DNA from: JAJTFW01 sp903922455
GTDB lineage: Bacteria > Bacteroidota > Bacteroidia > AKYH767-A > OLB10
Direction: 5' to 3'
Assembly: GCA_943329665.2 (NCBI GenBank)
Contig: CALQEU020000005.1
Location: forward strand, 86,563-150,562
DNA: 64,000 nucleotides
Made by a program: the position numbers and the translations under genes. Positions 54,958 through 64,000 of this stretch are shown in pieces; position 1 is the first letter of the stretch, and each line of letters starts with the position of its first letter. The notes beneath the pieces were generated by a model, which saw only the letters and a program-made list of their open reading frames with translations, searched no databases and was not told the DNA's origin.

Positions 54958-55842
54958 ATGTTTGTTAAAGCCATAGAAGAAATCAACCGTTTTACTCGTC
55001 CTATCCATACGATTATGCGTACTTATGGATCGAGTAAAGTGTTTCCTGGCGCCTCTACTTTATTCTTTGTCAATGAAGAAGGTGTTGCAATTACTTGTCG
55101 ACATGTGGCCGAGCAAATCCTTGAATCAGAAAAAATAAATCAACAATATTTACTTTTTACACAAGCTCGATTTCGCTTAAATAAAGATGAGCATTACGAT
55201 TCCAATATAAAAGAATTGGAGTTGTCGAATAAATATACGCCTGAAACCGTTATTCAAGCTAAACACTTTTTTGCCGACTGCTTTGATAAGATATCTGGAT
55301 ATGAGTGCTTTATACACCCATTATTGGATCTAGCCATCATCAAGTTCAAAGGTTTCACTCAACATTATTATCATAACTATGCTCGATTTATTGCGGATGA
55401 TCAATTGGCTAAGCCAGGCCGAATGTTATGCAGATCGGGTTATCCTTTTCCAGAGTTCAGCAATTACACTTACAATTACCAAAAAGATGATATTGAATGG
55501 ACGAGAGAAGGAAATCCAAGAACACCGTCTTTTCCAATTGAGGGAATCATTACCAGATTGATTAAACAACATGGTCTCATTGCAGGTATCGAGTTAAGTT
55601 CTCCGGGATTAAGAGGTCAAAGCGGCGGGCCTTTATTTGATCCAGATGGATTGGTGTATGGAATGCAAAGTTCCACTCGACATTTGCATTTAGGATTTGA
55701 CTTGGAAAATCATGAAATACCGAATGGTCCTAAATCAAAAAGAGTGACGAATACTCCGTTTTTACACGTGGGACATTGTGTTCATGCGGGCATCATTAAA
55801 AACTTTTTACGAGAACATAATATTAAGTTCTACGAAGCTTAG
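54958..55842 (+). CDS. Trypsin-like (S1-fold) serine protease without signal peptide
   Basis: 294 residues. A complete chymotrypsin-type triad is visible: His49 in TCRHVAE, Asp124 in LLDLAIIKF and Ser222 in GQSGGPLFD. GASTLFFVNEEGVAIT precedes the His as in HtrA-like proteases. No PDZ domain and no signal peptide are present, so it may act in the cytoplasm. Substrate unknown. Converges on the FAD oxidoreductase gene after 25 nt. Confidence 0.88.
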   Translation: MFVKAIEEINRFTRPIHTIMRTYGSSKVFPGASTLFFVNEEGVAITCRHVAEQILESEKINQQYLLFTQARFRLNKDEHYDSNIKELELSNKYTPETVIQAKHFFADCFDKISGYECFIHPLLDLAIIKFKGFTQHYYHNYARFIADDQLAKPGRMLCRSGYPFPEFSNYTYNYQKDDIEWTREGNPRTPSFPIEGIITRLIKQHGLIAGIELSSPGLRGQSGGPLFDPDGLVYGMQSSTRHLHLGFDLENHEIPNGPKSKRVTNTPFLHVGHCVHAGIIKNFLREHNIKFYEA

Positions 55843-55867
55843 ACTAAAAAAATTGATTCTTTTTCAA

Positions 55868-57019
55868 TTAATCACAAACCAAATGTGCTGCGTCTTCACC
55901 TACTTGAGTTCCGATCGCAACGCCCATCCCTCCCATCCTAACGGCACAGCATATCCGTTCTTCTACTCTTTTAATGATCGAAGATTTTACATGCCCTAGT
56001 CCCATGATTCCACTCCAGCGTTGATCAATTTCAAAAGGTTGGTTCGGCAATATCATAGTTGACAATAATTTTTCGAGATGGTCTTGCACGGTAGATGTGA
56101 GTCCGAATTCAAAAGTATTTTCCGTCTTAAAATCAAGGTTTCTTCCTCCTCCAAACAAGATTCGATCGCCTACATTTCTAAAATAGTAATACCCTTTTTC
56201 ATAGTGAAACGTTCCCTTTACTTTAAGGTGAGGAATGGGCTTTGTGATTAACACTTGAGCACGTCCTGGTTCAACTAATGCATCGGGCATCAACTGTTTT
56301 GCAAATGCATTCGTCGTAACTAAAAGTTGTTGCGTAGGAATGCTAAATCCATTGCCAGTTTCTACTAACAAACAATCTTCTTTTTGATGCCATCCTTTGA
56401 TTTCAATACCATTCAGCACTTCAATATTTTTATTTCGAACCAAGGAGAGTAAACTCTTCATCATTTTTCCGGTATCGATTTGTCCTTCGCCACAATTCTT
56501 GATCAGATTACGAACCCCTGCAAAACCGAATTTTTCTACTTCGGATGAAGCCTTTTGATAAATATTTTTCATTCCACTGATGGAGGCTAACTGTTGATTA
56601 AAATCGTCCATCCTACTAAAACATTCATTCCAGAGATCTTCTTCTTGCGGGGTGAACAATTCATATCCGCCCAACTCTTCATATCCTAAATTAGCATCGC
56701 CCAGCACAGACCTTAATTTTTGGAGTCCTTCCCATCTTTTCTGAACCAAACTGAAAACGTCTTCTTCAGAAGTGTTTTTTAAATCATCCAACAATTCAGT
56801 CATACTCCCAAAACAAGCAAAGCCAGCGTTTCTTGTACTCGCTCCATAGGGCAAAAATTGACCACGATCTACCACTACTATTTTCCAATGCGGCTTTAAC
56901 AATTGCGCTGCTCTTGCAGAGTTCAGACCAACAATCCCTGCTCCAACAATCAGCAAATCAACACCTTCAAAATAGGTTTGGCGTTCCCAAAAACTCAAAC
57001 TACTTGTATTTTCCATCAT
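55868..57019 (-). CDS. FAD-dependent amino-acid oxidoreductase (DAO family)
   Basis: 383 residues from the first of two adjacent ATGs (57019); the frame extends 15 codons upstream without support. The N-terminal FAD motif is LLIVGAGIVGLNSARAA. A DAO-type substrate domain follows, with YFRNVGDRILFGGGRN, and the C-terminal FAD segment ERICCAVRMGGMGVAIGT. Relatives oxidise amino acids or N-methylated amines; the substrate is not predictable here. It is divergent from ychF. Confidence 0.87.
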   Translation of the reverse strand: MMENTSSLSFWERQTYFEGVDLLIVGAGIVGLNSARAAQLLKPHWKIVVVDRGQFLPYGASTRNAGFACFGSMTELLDDLKNTSEEDVFSLVQKRWEGLQKLRSVLGDANLGYEELGGYELFTPQEEDLWNECFSRMDDFNQQLASISGMKNIYQKASSEVEKFGFAGVRNLIKNCGEGQIDTGKMMKSLLSLVRNKNIEVLNGIEIKGWHQKEDCLLVETGNGFSIPTQQLLVTTNAFAKQLMPDALVEPGRAQVLITKPIPHLKVKGTFHYEKGYYYFRNVGDRILFGGGRNLDFKTENTFEFGLTSTVQDHLEKLLSTMILPNQPFEIDQRWSGIMGLGHVKSSIIKRVEERICCAVRMGGMGVAIGTQVGEDAAHLVCD

Positions 57020-57083
57020 AACATTGTTCTTCTTTAGGTAAAAAACACTGCAAGTATAAAGCATATAAGCACAAAATAAGCAT

Positions 57084-57091
57084 TAACTTTG
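57084..57091 (+). promoter_or_regulatory. Promoter -7 box TAACTTTG of ychF
   Basis: TAACTTTG lies 23 nt before the ychF ATG. No exact -33 box at 19-nt spacing. Confidence 0.5.
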
Positions 57092-57114
57092 CACCCTTAT
57101 TCAGAAAAGCGATT

Positions 57115-58215
57115 ATGGGATTAAAATGTGGAATTGTAGGACTTCCGAACGTCGGTAAATCGACATTATTTAACTGTCTTTCCAATGCGAAAGCACAAGC
57201 GGCTAATTTTCCATTCTGTACCATCGAACCAAACGTTGGCGTAATAACCGTTCCAGATGAACGATTAAAGGTATTAGAATCTTTGGTAAATCCACAAAAA
57301 ACGGTTCCTACAACGGTTGAAATTGTAGACATAGCAGGACTTGTAAAAGGAGCAAGCAAGGGGGAAGGATTAGGCAATCAATTCCTGGCTAATATTCGAG
57401 AAACAGATGCTATTTTACATGTATTAAGATGCTTTGACGATCCCAATGTTGTTCATGTGGATGGAAATGTAAATCCGGTACGCGACAAAGAGACCATCGA
57501 TTTTGAATTGCAATTAAAAGACCTAGAGACCATCGAAAAAAGAATGCAACGCATTGAAAAAGTGGCGAAGATTGGTCTGGATAAAGAAGCAAAGAAAACT
57601 TTTGAAATCTATCAAGCATTAAAAGCGCATCTTGAAAAAGGAGAATCAGCGAGATCAGCTCCACTCTCGGAAACGGATTGGGAAATCGTTGCTGACTTAT
57701 GGTTACTAACGGCTAAGCCTGTGATGTATGTATGCAATGTAGATGAAGGATCTGTGGTAAGTGGAAACAAATACGTGGATATGGTGCGCGAGAAAATTAA
57801 AAATGAAAATGCAGAAATCATTGTTATCGCTGCTGCTATCGAAGCTGATATTGCAGAATTAGAGAGTTATGAAGATCGTATTGCTTTTCTTTCTGATTTA
57901 GGATTGACTGAGTCGGGAGTTACTAAGTTGATTAATTCAGCATACCAACTCTTAAAACTTCAAACTTATTTCACTGCGGGAGTAAAAGAAGTGCGTGCTT
58001 GGACCATTCACAAAGGCATGACAGCGCCACAAGCAGCGGGCGTGATTCACACTGATTTCGAAAAAGGATTTATTCGTGCTGAGGTAATGCAATACAATGA
58101 TTTTGTTTCACTCGGCTCTGAACAGGCTTGCAAAGAAGTTGGGAAATTAAGTGTGGAAGGTAAAGAATATGTGGTGCAAGATGGTGACATCATGCACTTC
58201 AGATTTAATGTTTAA
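57115..58215 (+). CDS. ychF: Ribosome-associated P-loop NTPase YchF/OLA1
   Basis: A 366-residue Obg-like NTPase of usual length. The P-loop is GLPNVGKSTLFN. Switch II reads DIAGLVKGASKGEGLGNQF, in which the NVGKST loop lacks the Gln-based catalysis of Ras-like GTPases. The base-specificity motif is the YchF-type NVDE in place of NKxD, which allows ATP use. A coiled-coil segment (~125-175) and a C-terminal TGS-like domain (~283-364; TYFTAGVKEVRAWTI) follow. It is followed after 37 nt by yebC. Confidence 0.96.
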   Translation: MGLKCGIVGLPNVGKSTLFNCLSNAKAQAANFPFCTIEPNVGVITVPDERLKVLESLVNPQKTVPTTVEIVDIAGLVKGASKGEGLGNQFLANIRETDAILHVLRCFDDPNVVHVDGNVNPVRDKETIDFELQLKDLETIEKRMQRIEKVAKIGLDKEAKKTFEIYQALKAHLEKGESARSAPLSETDWEIVADLWLLTAKPVMYVCNVDEGSVVSGNKYVDMVREKIKNENAEIIVIAAAIEADIAELESYEDRIAFLSDLGLTESGVTKLINSAYQLLKLQTYFTAGVKEVRAWTIHKGMTAPQAAGVIHTDFEKGFIRAEVMQYNDFVSLGSEQACKEVGKLSVEGKEYVVQDGDIMHFRFNV

Positions 58216-58252
58216 TAAAACAAATCATTACTAAAAAAATAGTTTATTTAAT

Positions 58253-58966
58253 ATGGGACGTGCATTTGAAAAACGCAAACATAAAATGTTTGCAAACAAT
58301 GCAAAAGCTTCGAAAGCTTTTACCAGAATAGGAAAAGAAATTGCCATCGCTGTAAAATTAGGCGGACCACATCCCGACGGAAATCCCCGTTTGCGGATGG
58401 TTATTCAAAATTCAAAGGCTTTAAACATGCCTAAGGATCGCGTGGAAGCCGCTATTCAACGTGCCGCACATAAGGACGAGAAAGTTTTAGACGAAGTAGT
58501 ATTCGAAGGCTATGGGCCTCACGGAATCGCTGTTGTTGTTGAAGCAGCTACCGATAACAATACAAGAACTGTGGCTAACATCCGCATGCATTTTAATCGC
58601 TGCAATGGTGCCATGGGAAAAACCGGATCATTAGATTTTCTTTTCGATCGCAAAGGAATTTTCTGCATTGAAAAAGGGAAATCGAATATAGAAGAACTCG
58701 AATTTGAATTGATTGATTTTGGAGCCGAAGAATTAGAAGAAGGAGAAGATGGAATTTATGTAACCACTTCGTTTACCGATTATGGTAAAATGCAAAAAGC
58801 ATTAGAGGAAAAAAACATCGCCATCATCAGCGCAGAATTAGATCGTATTCCAACTACACTTACCGAACTTAATGCTGACCAACAAAAAGATCTACAAAAT
58901 TTATTGGACAGATTGGAAGAAGACGATGATGTGCAGAATGTTTTTCATAATATGAAGGAAGATTGA
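58253..58966 (+). CDS. yebC: YebC/PmpR (TACO1) family protein
   Basis: A 237-residue family member starting MGRAFEKRKHKMFANNAKASKAFTRIGKEI-like, with the hallmark KLGGPHPDGNPRLRMVIQ and NMPKDRVEAAIQRA. Three domains are typical. The family was first described as transcriptional regulators; recent work links some members to relief of ribosome stalling. It lies downstream of ychF, another ribosome-associated factor, on the same strand, which fits a translation role. A CCCGATAGCTATCGGG palindrome lies 11 nt after the stop. Confidence 0.94.
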   Translation: MGRAFEKRKHKMFANNAKASKAFTRIGKEIAIAVKLGGPHPDGNPRLRMVIQNSKALNMPKDRVEAAIQRAAHKDEKVLDEVVFEGYGPHGIAVVVEAATDNNTRTVANIRMHFNRCNGAMGKTGSLDFLFDRKGIFCIEKGKSNIEELEFELIDFGAEELEEGEDGIYVTTSFTDYGKMQKALEEKNIAIISAELDRIPTTLTELNADQQKDLQNLLDRLEEDDDVQNVFHNMKED

Positions 58967-58976
58967 GTTAATTCAG

Positions 58977-58994
58977 TCCCGATAGCTATCGGGA
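58977..58994. repeat. 18-bp perfect palindrome TCCCGATAGCTATCGGGA
   Basis: The palindrome has no loop and could serve as a weak terminator of ychF-yebC. An interrupted copy (CCCGATAGCTATC) occurs at ~41265, so it belongs to a family dispersed in the genome. The rest of the gap to 59190 holds short direct repeats such as AATTCTGAA and GAATTAAGAATT and nothing gene-like. Confidence 0.8.
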
Positions 58995-59191
58995 TCAGAA
59001 TTAAGAATTAAGAATTACTATTTAGATCTGATAATTTATCGGATACAGAATTAAAACTTTTTTTCTCCATAGAAGTTTAATCCCGATTTCTATCGAGTAA
59101 AGAAATAATCAAAGCGCTAGCAATTCTGAACTTTCATTCAACCAGCAAGTTCTCAAGTAATCAAAGCTAAAGCAATTCTGAATTCTGAATT

Positions 59192-59220
59192 ATTTAAAAA
59201 TTGTTTTTCAATTTTTAAAT
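59192..59220. terminator. AT-rich hairpin overlapping the metalloprotease stop codon
   Basis: Perfect 12-bp arms ATTTAAAAATTG / CAATTTTTAAAT with a T5 loop span the end of the coding region. The stem is almost entirely A-T, so termination strength is uncertain. Confidence 0.4.
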
Positions 59221-62200
59221 GAATAATTGACAACGGGCGACATCAATACTGGTAATTTACTCCATGTTTCAATAGCGTTGCGATGTTTTACAACTAGAAA
59301 ATACGAATTCCCGCTAAACGCTCCGGGAATTGAAATGGAAGCTTGTCCTGCCAAATTTAGCGGAGTGAATACCGAATGAACTATTCCGTATGGTGTTGTA
59401 GTTTGTCTTAGTTGAACCGTCACCGTATCGCTCACCGCAGGTGCAGCAACACTTGTCATATTTCCACTTCCAACATGAAATCCTTCAATTAACATGGTCA
59501 AATTTAGCATGACACTTACGTTATTGACTACAAATGCACTACCAGAAACAACGTTGTTGCATGAACCCACTAACGTAATATTTCCAGAAGTAGCCCCCAC
59601 CGGAACAGTGGCAGTGATGAGTGACGTATTTACAATAGTAAATGCCGCACTTACTCCATTGAATAAAACAGAAGTAACAGAATTCATATCGTTACCAATT
59701 AAATTAACCGTAGTTCCCATATTTCCTGCTGCGGGATTGAAAGAAGAAAACGAGACAAGAGGTGTTACTGTTACTGCCAATGCATTCGATAATGAAGTAC
59801 AAACACTGTTCACGCCTGGGAAATAAATGGACCAATTTACTACCCTGCCAGTATCCGTTCCTGCACGATCATACACTTTTAAATTCCAAGTTCCATTCGG
59901 ATTCAAAATACCTCCACCCAGTGCTGCAAAGCTGGTGAGTGTGGTTGTTAATGCACAGGAATTAACGGTAAACACTGCATTCCACGGTTTGTATAATCCA
60001 GTATAAGGTGCACCTGTTGTTGGAAGAATGGCCGCTCCCGAATCTGCAAAAACCGTATTGGTAAAATTATCCCCACCATTCGAGGCATTACCCGTTTGGT
60101 CGCTCAGTCCTAGCCGTTGCCCAGAGGGACTTTCTAGAAAAATATCTAAGTCTCCCACGTAGGTATGCGTTAAATTCATTCGAACATACATTTTTGCAGT
60201 TGGGATGGATGATGTAAATCCCGATACAACAATCGGACTCACCGCACCGGTACAACTATTATCTGGTATTGGGGCTGGAGCTGTAGAAGTAAATGTCTGA
60301 CTACTTACTGCCGATTTTTTTGCCTCTACATTATAAACACCAGATTGGTTGGCTACGTAATTGGAGCTGGTTTGTCCACCGATGTTGATACCATCTTTTC
60401 TCCATTGATAATCTACACCTGCAAGTGGAGTAAAGGACATAGAAACTGTATTAGGAGCACACACCGCCAACGAACCTCCTGATGAAATGACTGCAGCTGC
60501 TGGCGTATTATTCACCAAGAGATTAAAGTTAGCGACACCGCCACTTCCACAAGCACTAGTTCCTGATACCGATACAACTCCTGAAATGGTGCTGTTGGAT
60601 ACATTTACCGTAATAGAATTACTCACCGCACCTTGAATGGAACATCCCGCAGGTAAACTCCAAGTATACCCAGTAGCAAAATTAATGACAGGGACACTAA
60701 ACACAACGCCTGTTGCACCCTGACAAACACTTGTTGGTCCAGTTACTAATCCGGCATTTGAAGGCAACGGATTAACAACAACATTGTAAACACCAGTAGA
60801 GGCACCCGTCGCACATAAATTTGAAGGTGTCACTGTTAATCCTCCATTTGTGGCACTTGCGGCTATACTTACCGTTATAGCATTGGTACCCGCTCCACTT
60901 GTTATTGTAAATCCAACAGGCAATGACCATGCATATGATGAAGCATTTGCAGAAGTGGTTACCGTATACACCACTCCAGTTTGTCCCTGACATACAGCAG
61001 AAGGTCCAGAAATTAACCCAGTAGCGCCCAATGGACCTACGACCGTTAAATTAGCGCCATTGTCAGTTCCAGTTACGGCAGGTGTTGAAGAAATTACCCG
61101 TATTCGATATAACGTACCAGCTGCGGTGCCACTCGGAATTAAACAGACAATTGTTCCCGAAGGATTAATACTACTTAATGTTCCAATATTAACTGCTCCC
61201 GTAAAAGATCCGGTAGCAGTAGATAATTGCGCAGTAAAAATATTACCTGCATTAGCAGAACCATTGCCGGAAAAATCAACATTTAAATTTTGCCCTGGGC
61301 AGATATTTGCGGCAGCTATTGTATTGGTGGCAATCGTAGTTAATGGTCCTGCGCCTGCAATAATTGTAAAGTTAACATTCGAAATATCGAAGAAAATATT
61401 TCCGACGCCTTCCACTTTCACACGTGCAGTGGTGGTAATGTTTCCTGGCACCAATACATTTTCTGTTCCGTCATTCGGCGTATTAGCTAATAGAGTAATT
61501 GGATATGTAAAACCACCATCGGTCGACAACAATATTTTTACATTAGCACAAGAAATTGGGGCTATGTTTGTAGATGATACATTCCAAGTTACATTGGCGG
61601 AAGCACCACCTGTCCATGTAACAGCAGTATTTGGAGCGGTTACCGTAAAAGCAGCTCCCGTATTAATTACATTCACTTTCACAGTATCGTTAACACGATT
61701 TACACCACCACCTCCTACTCTATTATCTCTTCCTGTTATTCTAAATTTAAGCGTACGTGCATAGCTTGGCAAAATTTCGCCAATGGTGGTTACATTATTT
61801 ACAATATCACTTATCTTAGGAAAAACACGTGTGCCTGAAACTGTGGGTGAAAATGGGCGAAAAATAGGAGCATCACCTACTGGTGCATTCCAATTTCCGG
61901 AAGCACCTAAATCATACTCTTCCCAAGAGAACGTTATTGCATCACCGTTGGCGTCTGTACCGCTTGCTGTTAAAGAAAAGGGAGTTAAATAAGGTATGGT
62001 ATACAATAACCCAGCAGGTGTAATTACAGGAGGTGTATTGCCTGTGGCTGTATTTGTTGGACACGTATTCCCACTCCCTGTTGTTATATAATTCGTAATT
62101 TGATCGAAGCTATGCGTATGAAAGTAGGCTATGCTGTTTGGGGCTAAATCATTTGTAGCTGTACAAATGCCTGCGTAGGCCATAATAGTAATTCCACTGC

Positions 62201-63350
62201 CGGGTTCATAAGCGGCGGAGGCACTTCGATTACCACCACTGCATGAGCCTGATGTAGCGTTAAAAGTATGATCGCCTCCAAATTGATGCCCCATTTCATG
62301 AGCCACGTAATCCACATCAAAAGCATCACCTACCGGACTTCCTGAACCTGTAACACCACCGGCTTTATTTGAGGTACATGGAACGCCTAAATAAGCAACG
62401 CCGCCGCCACCGGTACTAAAAATGTGGCCTATATCATAATTAGCACTTCCGATTACGGTATTACAATTTGTAATATTTTGACCTAACATAGTGGATCCAT
62501 TAGTATTCGTGTATGGATCTGTACTGGCATTTAAATAGATCAGCAAATTATTATTAGCTACCATCGTCATTCGAACTGCCAGTTCCGATTCATAGATTCC
62601 ATTTACACGATTCATAGAGGCTACCATGCCGGCCATAGCCCCTACGGTGGTACCACCATAATAGGCAGCATATTCACCTGTACACGCAAGCGCTAAACGG
62701 TAATTTCTTAATTGCGTACCATGCGTTTTATTCGCTTGACCATTTGCTATTTGCTGATAGGTTCTACTTTCATTGACAGGTAAACTATCTAACTCACAAT
62801 TAAACGAGCGGTACGGTTTAAAATCATTTCTGAAATATACAATATAGTCATTTACATTACCAGACTCTAAAGGATCGATAAACACACTACCCTTAGGCGA
62901 CAAAATCATAGCATGAAATCCATTTGGGCTAATACTTACTTTTAATATCGCGTCTCTTTCTTCAATTCCTTGTCCTGAGTACGTTTTTATAGAGGGAAAT
63001 TGAATGGCTAATGCAGAATCCATCACCATCGACTCCACCATCTTAAAAGAAAGAAAGTTGCCATCAGGCATTGGAATTTTAAAAGTAACATTCGAATTTA
63101 ACACACTTGAAGTAAACTCCATGGGTGCTGCCCCGAGTTGTTGCCGAATTAAATTTATATTACAATTTAAAGCAATGAACTTTTCAGGGATTGCATACCT
63201 GCTATTTATATTGATTAAATTAGACGTTGGAATAGTTTGCCAATACACTCCATTTTCTTGAGCATTTACGAATGAAAATCCATTTACAAATAATAGTAAA
63301 AAGCTAAAGATAGATAGGTGATAATTTACTGATAATAGCTTTGATTTCAT
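59208..63350 (-). CDS. Giant secreted reprolysin-like metalloprotease with P-domain and TIG/C-terminal module
   Basis: 1380 residues. Residues 1-31 are a signal peptide ending VNA|Q. A metzincin catalytic domain (~205-430) has the zinc motif HEMGHQFGGDH (His351, Glu352, His355, His361) as in reprolysin-like M12B peptidases. PKD/Ig-like repeats follow (~450-960), then a proprotein-convertase P-like domain (~1025-1178; THTYVGDLDIFLESPSG), an IPT/TIG domain (~1195-1278) and a ~100-residue C-terminal module with YFLVVKHRNAIETWSK. The TIG plus module pair is shared with the protein at 16543. No classic T9SS A or B signal is seen, so how it is exported is open. Probably degrades extracellular protein. 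Confidence 0.92.
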   Translation of the reverse strand: MKSKLLSVNYHLSIFSFLLLFVNGFSFVNAQENGVYWQTIPTSNLININSRYAIPEKFIALNCNINLIRQQLGAAPMEFTSSVLNSNVTFKIPMPDGNFLSFKMVESMVMDSALAIQFPSIKTYSGQGIEERDAILKVSISPNGFHAMILSPKGSVFIDPLESGNVNDYIVYFRNDFKPYRSFNCELDSLPVNESRTYQQIANGQANKTHGTQLRNYRLALACTGEYAAYYGGTTVGAMAGMVASMNRVNGIYESELAVRMTMVANNNLLIYLNASTDPYTNTNGSTMLGQNITNCNTVIGSANYDIGHIFSTGGGGVAYLGVPCTSNKAGGVTGSGSPVGDAFDVDYVAHEMGHQFGGDHTFNATSGSCSGGNRSASAAYEPGSGITIMAYAGICTATNDLAPNSIAYFHTHSFDQITNYITTGSGNTCPTNTATGNTPPVITPAGLLYTIPYLTPFSLTASGTDANGDAITFSWEEYDLGASGNWNAPVGDAPIFRPFSPTVSGTRVFPKISDIVNNVTTIGEILPSYARTLKFRITGRDNRVGGGGVNRVNDTVKVNVINTGAAFTVTAPNTAVTWTGGASANVTWNVSSTNIAPISCANVKILLSTDGGFTYPITLLANTPNDGTENVLVPGNITTTARVKVEGVGNIFFDISNVNFTIIAGAGPLTTIATNTIAAANICPGQNLNVDFSGNGSANAGNIFTAQLSTATGSFTGAVNIGTLSSINPSGTIVCLIPSGTAAGTLYRIRVISSTPAVTGTDNGANLTVVGPLGATGLISGPSAVCQGQTGVVYTVTTSANASSYAWSLPVGFTITSGAGTNAITVSIAASATNGGLTVTPSNLCATGASTGVYNVVVNPLPSNAGLVTGPTSVCQGATGVVFSVPVINFATGYTWSLPAGCSIQGAVSNSITVNVSNSTISGVVSVSGTSACGSGGVANFNLLVNNTPAAAVISSGGSLAVCAPNTVSMSFTPLAGVDYQWRKDGINIGGQTSSNYVANQSGVYNVEAKKSAVSSQTFTSTAPAPIPDNSCTGAVSPIVVSGFTSSIPTAKMYVRMNLTHTYVGDLDIFLESPSGQRLGLSDQTGNASNGGDNFTNTVFADSGAAILPTTGAPYTGLYKPWNAVFTVNSCALTTTLTSFAALGGGILNPNGTWNLKVYDRAGTDTGRVVNWSIYFPGVNSVCTSLSNALAVTVTPLVSFSSFNPAAGNMGTTVNLIGNDMNSVTSVLFNGVSAAFTIVNTSLITATVPVGATSGNITLVGSCNNVVSGSAFVVNNVSVMLNLTMLIEGFHVGSGNMTSVAAPAVSDTVTVQLRQTTTPYGIVHSVFTPLNLAGQASISIPGAFSGNSYFLVVKHRNAIETWSKLPVLMSPVVNYSFKN

Positions 63351-63649
63351 AAGCTGATTTAGTTAATAATTTTAAGAAGGGAGTGGAAAATTGGTTCTTT
63401 GAAAATGCGAAAGCAAAGAAGTTGAGCACGCAAGATATTACAAAATACATAGATGAGCCAAGGAAAATCTACACTTTTCTAGAAAAAGGTAAATAAACTT
63501 GCTCAAATTCACCTATTCTTTTATGCTGTTCACCAAAAAGCTGATAAAATAAATAGGAATAAATGGAAATTCGAATATTTGAAAACCAAGTAATTGTAAA
63601 AAAATGGGAGTGCTTACTAGCAAAATGAAATTAACATAATCAAAAAATG
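63351..63649. other. Upstream intergenic region, no feature
   Basis: AT-rich sequence between two divergent genes. Short open frames lack starts and show no protein-like pattern. No -7 box for the metalloprotease was found. Confidence 0.5.
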
Positions 63650-63680
63650 TTTGCAATTTTTATAAGAAGTCTTAAATTTG
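63650..63680 (+). promoter_or_regulatory. Full-consensus Bacteroidota promoter TTTG-N19-TAAATTTG
   Basis: TTTG at 63650-63653 and TAAATTTG at 63673-63680 are separated by exactly 19 nt, the textbook arrangement. It is the best promoter in the window and points at the final gene, leaving a leader of about 165 nt (63686-63851) with no recognised riboswitch. Confidence 0.7.
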
Positions 63681-63851
63681 TTTTGCTGTGTATCCGGAAA
63701 TTCCAGCAAAATCAAGAGCTACTTATCACCAAAACAATTTTACATGATACTGAAGAAAATCCTTTATGTAAAATGCATATATACGCGTTCATAAATCTTT
63801 TTACTTATTAAACTGAATTAAAAAATATAACAATAAATAAATACAAACAAA

Positions 63852-64000
63852 ATGAAAAAAAAATCTACTACTTATGGGCAGTATTTCAAGAATTTGTGCG
63901 CACAGATTATGCGTTCGGATTCTTTTTCAGCAAGCGAAATTGTTGCTGATGAAAAACCATCCCTCAAAAACAGGCTTGCGAAGCACTTAGTGACTGGCGC
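63852..64000 (+). CDS. Start of an unrecognised protein (runs off window)
   Basis: The ATG at 63852 opens a frame of 49 codons that is still open at the window edge. The product begins MKKKSTTYGQYFKNLCAQIM and continues with mixed charged and polar residues (SASEIVADEKPSLKNRLAKH). It has no signal peptide or transmembrane helix in the visible part and I recognise no family. A run of nine A follows the ATG. A full-consensus promoter lies 171 nt upstream, supporting a real gene. Confidence 0.55.
   Translation, partial: MKKKSTTYGQYFKNLCAQIMRSDSFSASEIVADEKPSLKNRLAKHLVTG

Noticed and set aside
60772..61764. Long antisense frames inside the metalloprotease gene (up to 234 codons)
   Set aside because: They are shadows of the repetitive Ser/Thr/Gly-rich coding strand and carry no recognisable domain or start context.
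63460..63640. A minus-strand 44-codon frame ending in GEFEQVYLPFSRKV
   Set aside because: It has no start codon, is closed on both sides and the upstream part is low-complexity Phe/Ile-rich translation of AT-rich DNA.

Overview
The window reads as a chromosomal segment of a low-G+C member of the Bacteroidota. The evidence is lineage-typical: type IX secretion (T9SS) sorting domains on very large surface proteins, gliding-motility-type C-terminal domains, DUF4199, a TamB-like giant, fused E1 alpha/beta 2-oxoacid dehydrogenase, promoter -7 boxes of the form TAnnTTTG, and no obvious Shine-Dalgarno sequences. I cannot place it below phylum level. It looks like ordinary core chromosome: no prophage, plasmid backbone, intact insertion sequence or CRISPR array is visible.

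Layout. 1-4.5 kb (minus): a truncated S1/P1-nuclease/phospholipase-C-like secreted enzyme, comB, gcvT, a glycosyltransferase and a sugar epimerase; a divergent CapD/WbpM-like 4,6-dehydratase follows (4.6-6.5 kb), so a small surface-polysaccharide cluster spans 2.4-6.5 kb. 6.5-12 kb: miaE, fused 2-oxoacid dehydrogenase E1, a GH31 alpha-glucosidase. 12-19.6 kb: two tandem paralogous giant secreted proteins. 19.9-24.5 kb: tRNA-Met and a TamB-like protein. 24.5-36.3 kb: tsaD, a coiled-coil membrane protein, an RsmB-like methyltransferase, parC-parE, a lipoprotein-type msrB, a haem-motif lipoprotein and an AsmA-like/GT51 transglycosylase. 36.4-41 kb: a stand-alone Cas6-like gene, two rhomboid proteases and mutL. 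41.5-47 kb: 7TM-HD phosphohydrolase, RNase P RNA, a glutamine amidotransferase, ridA and an M61 peptidase. 47.4-59 kb: lpdA, an rlmD-like gene, a T9SS type-B cargo protein, rocD, DUF4199, a trypsin-like protease, an FAD oxidoreductase, ychF and yebC. 59.2-63.3 kb: a giant reprolysin-like metalloprotease; the first 49 codons of an unknown gene close the window.

How the genes fit together. Envelope biology dominates: T9SS cargo, TamB-type lipid or outer-membrane transport, peptidoglycan glycosyltransfer, surface polysaccharide synthesis, rhomboids and 7TM-HD signalling. The rest is housekeeping for translation and RNA (tsaD, miaE, rnpB, tRNA-Met, rlmD, rsmB-like), DNA topology and repair (parCE, mutL) and amino-acid or 2-oxoacid metabolism (gcvT, E1, lpdA, rocD, ridA).

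The observations most worth a second look are the solitary Cas6-like protein with no array and apparently no catalytic histidine; the tandem giants that share their first ~700 residues but carry different C-termini, one of them shared with the metalloprotease 40 kb away; an eight-G tract early in one giant; a MutL with a degraded endonuclease motif; and several promoters that predict leaderless or nearly leaderless mRNAs.
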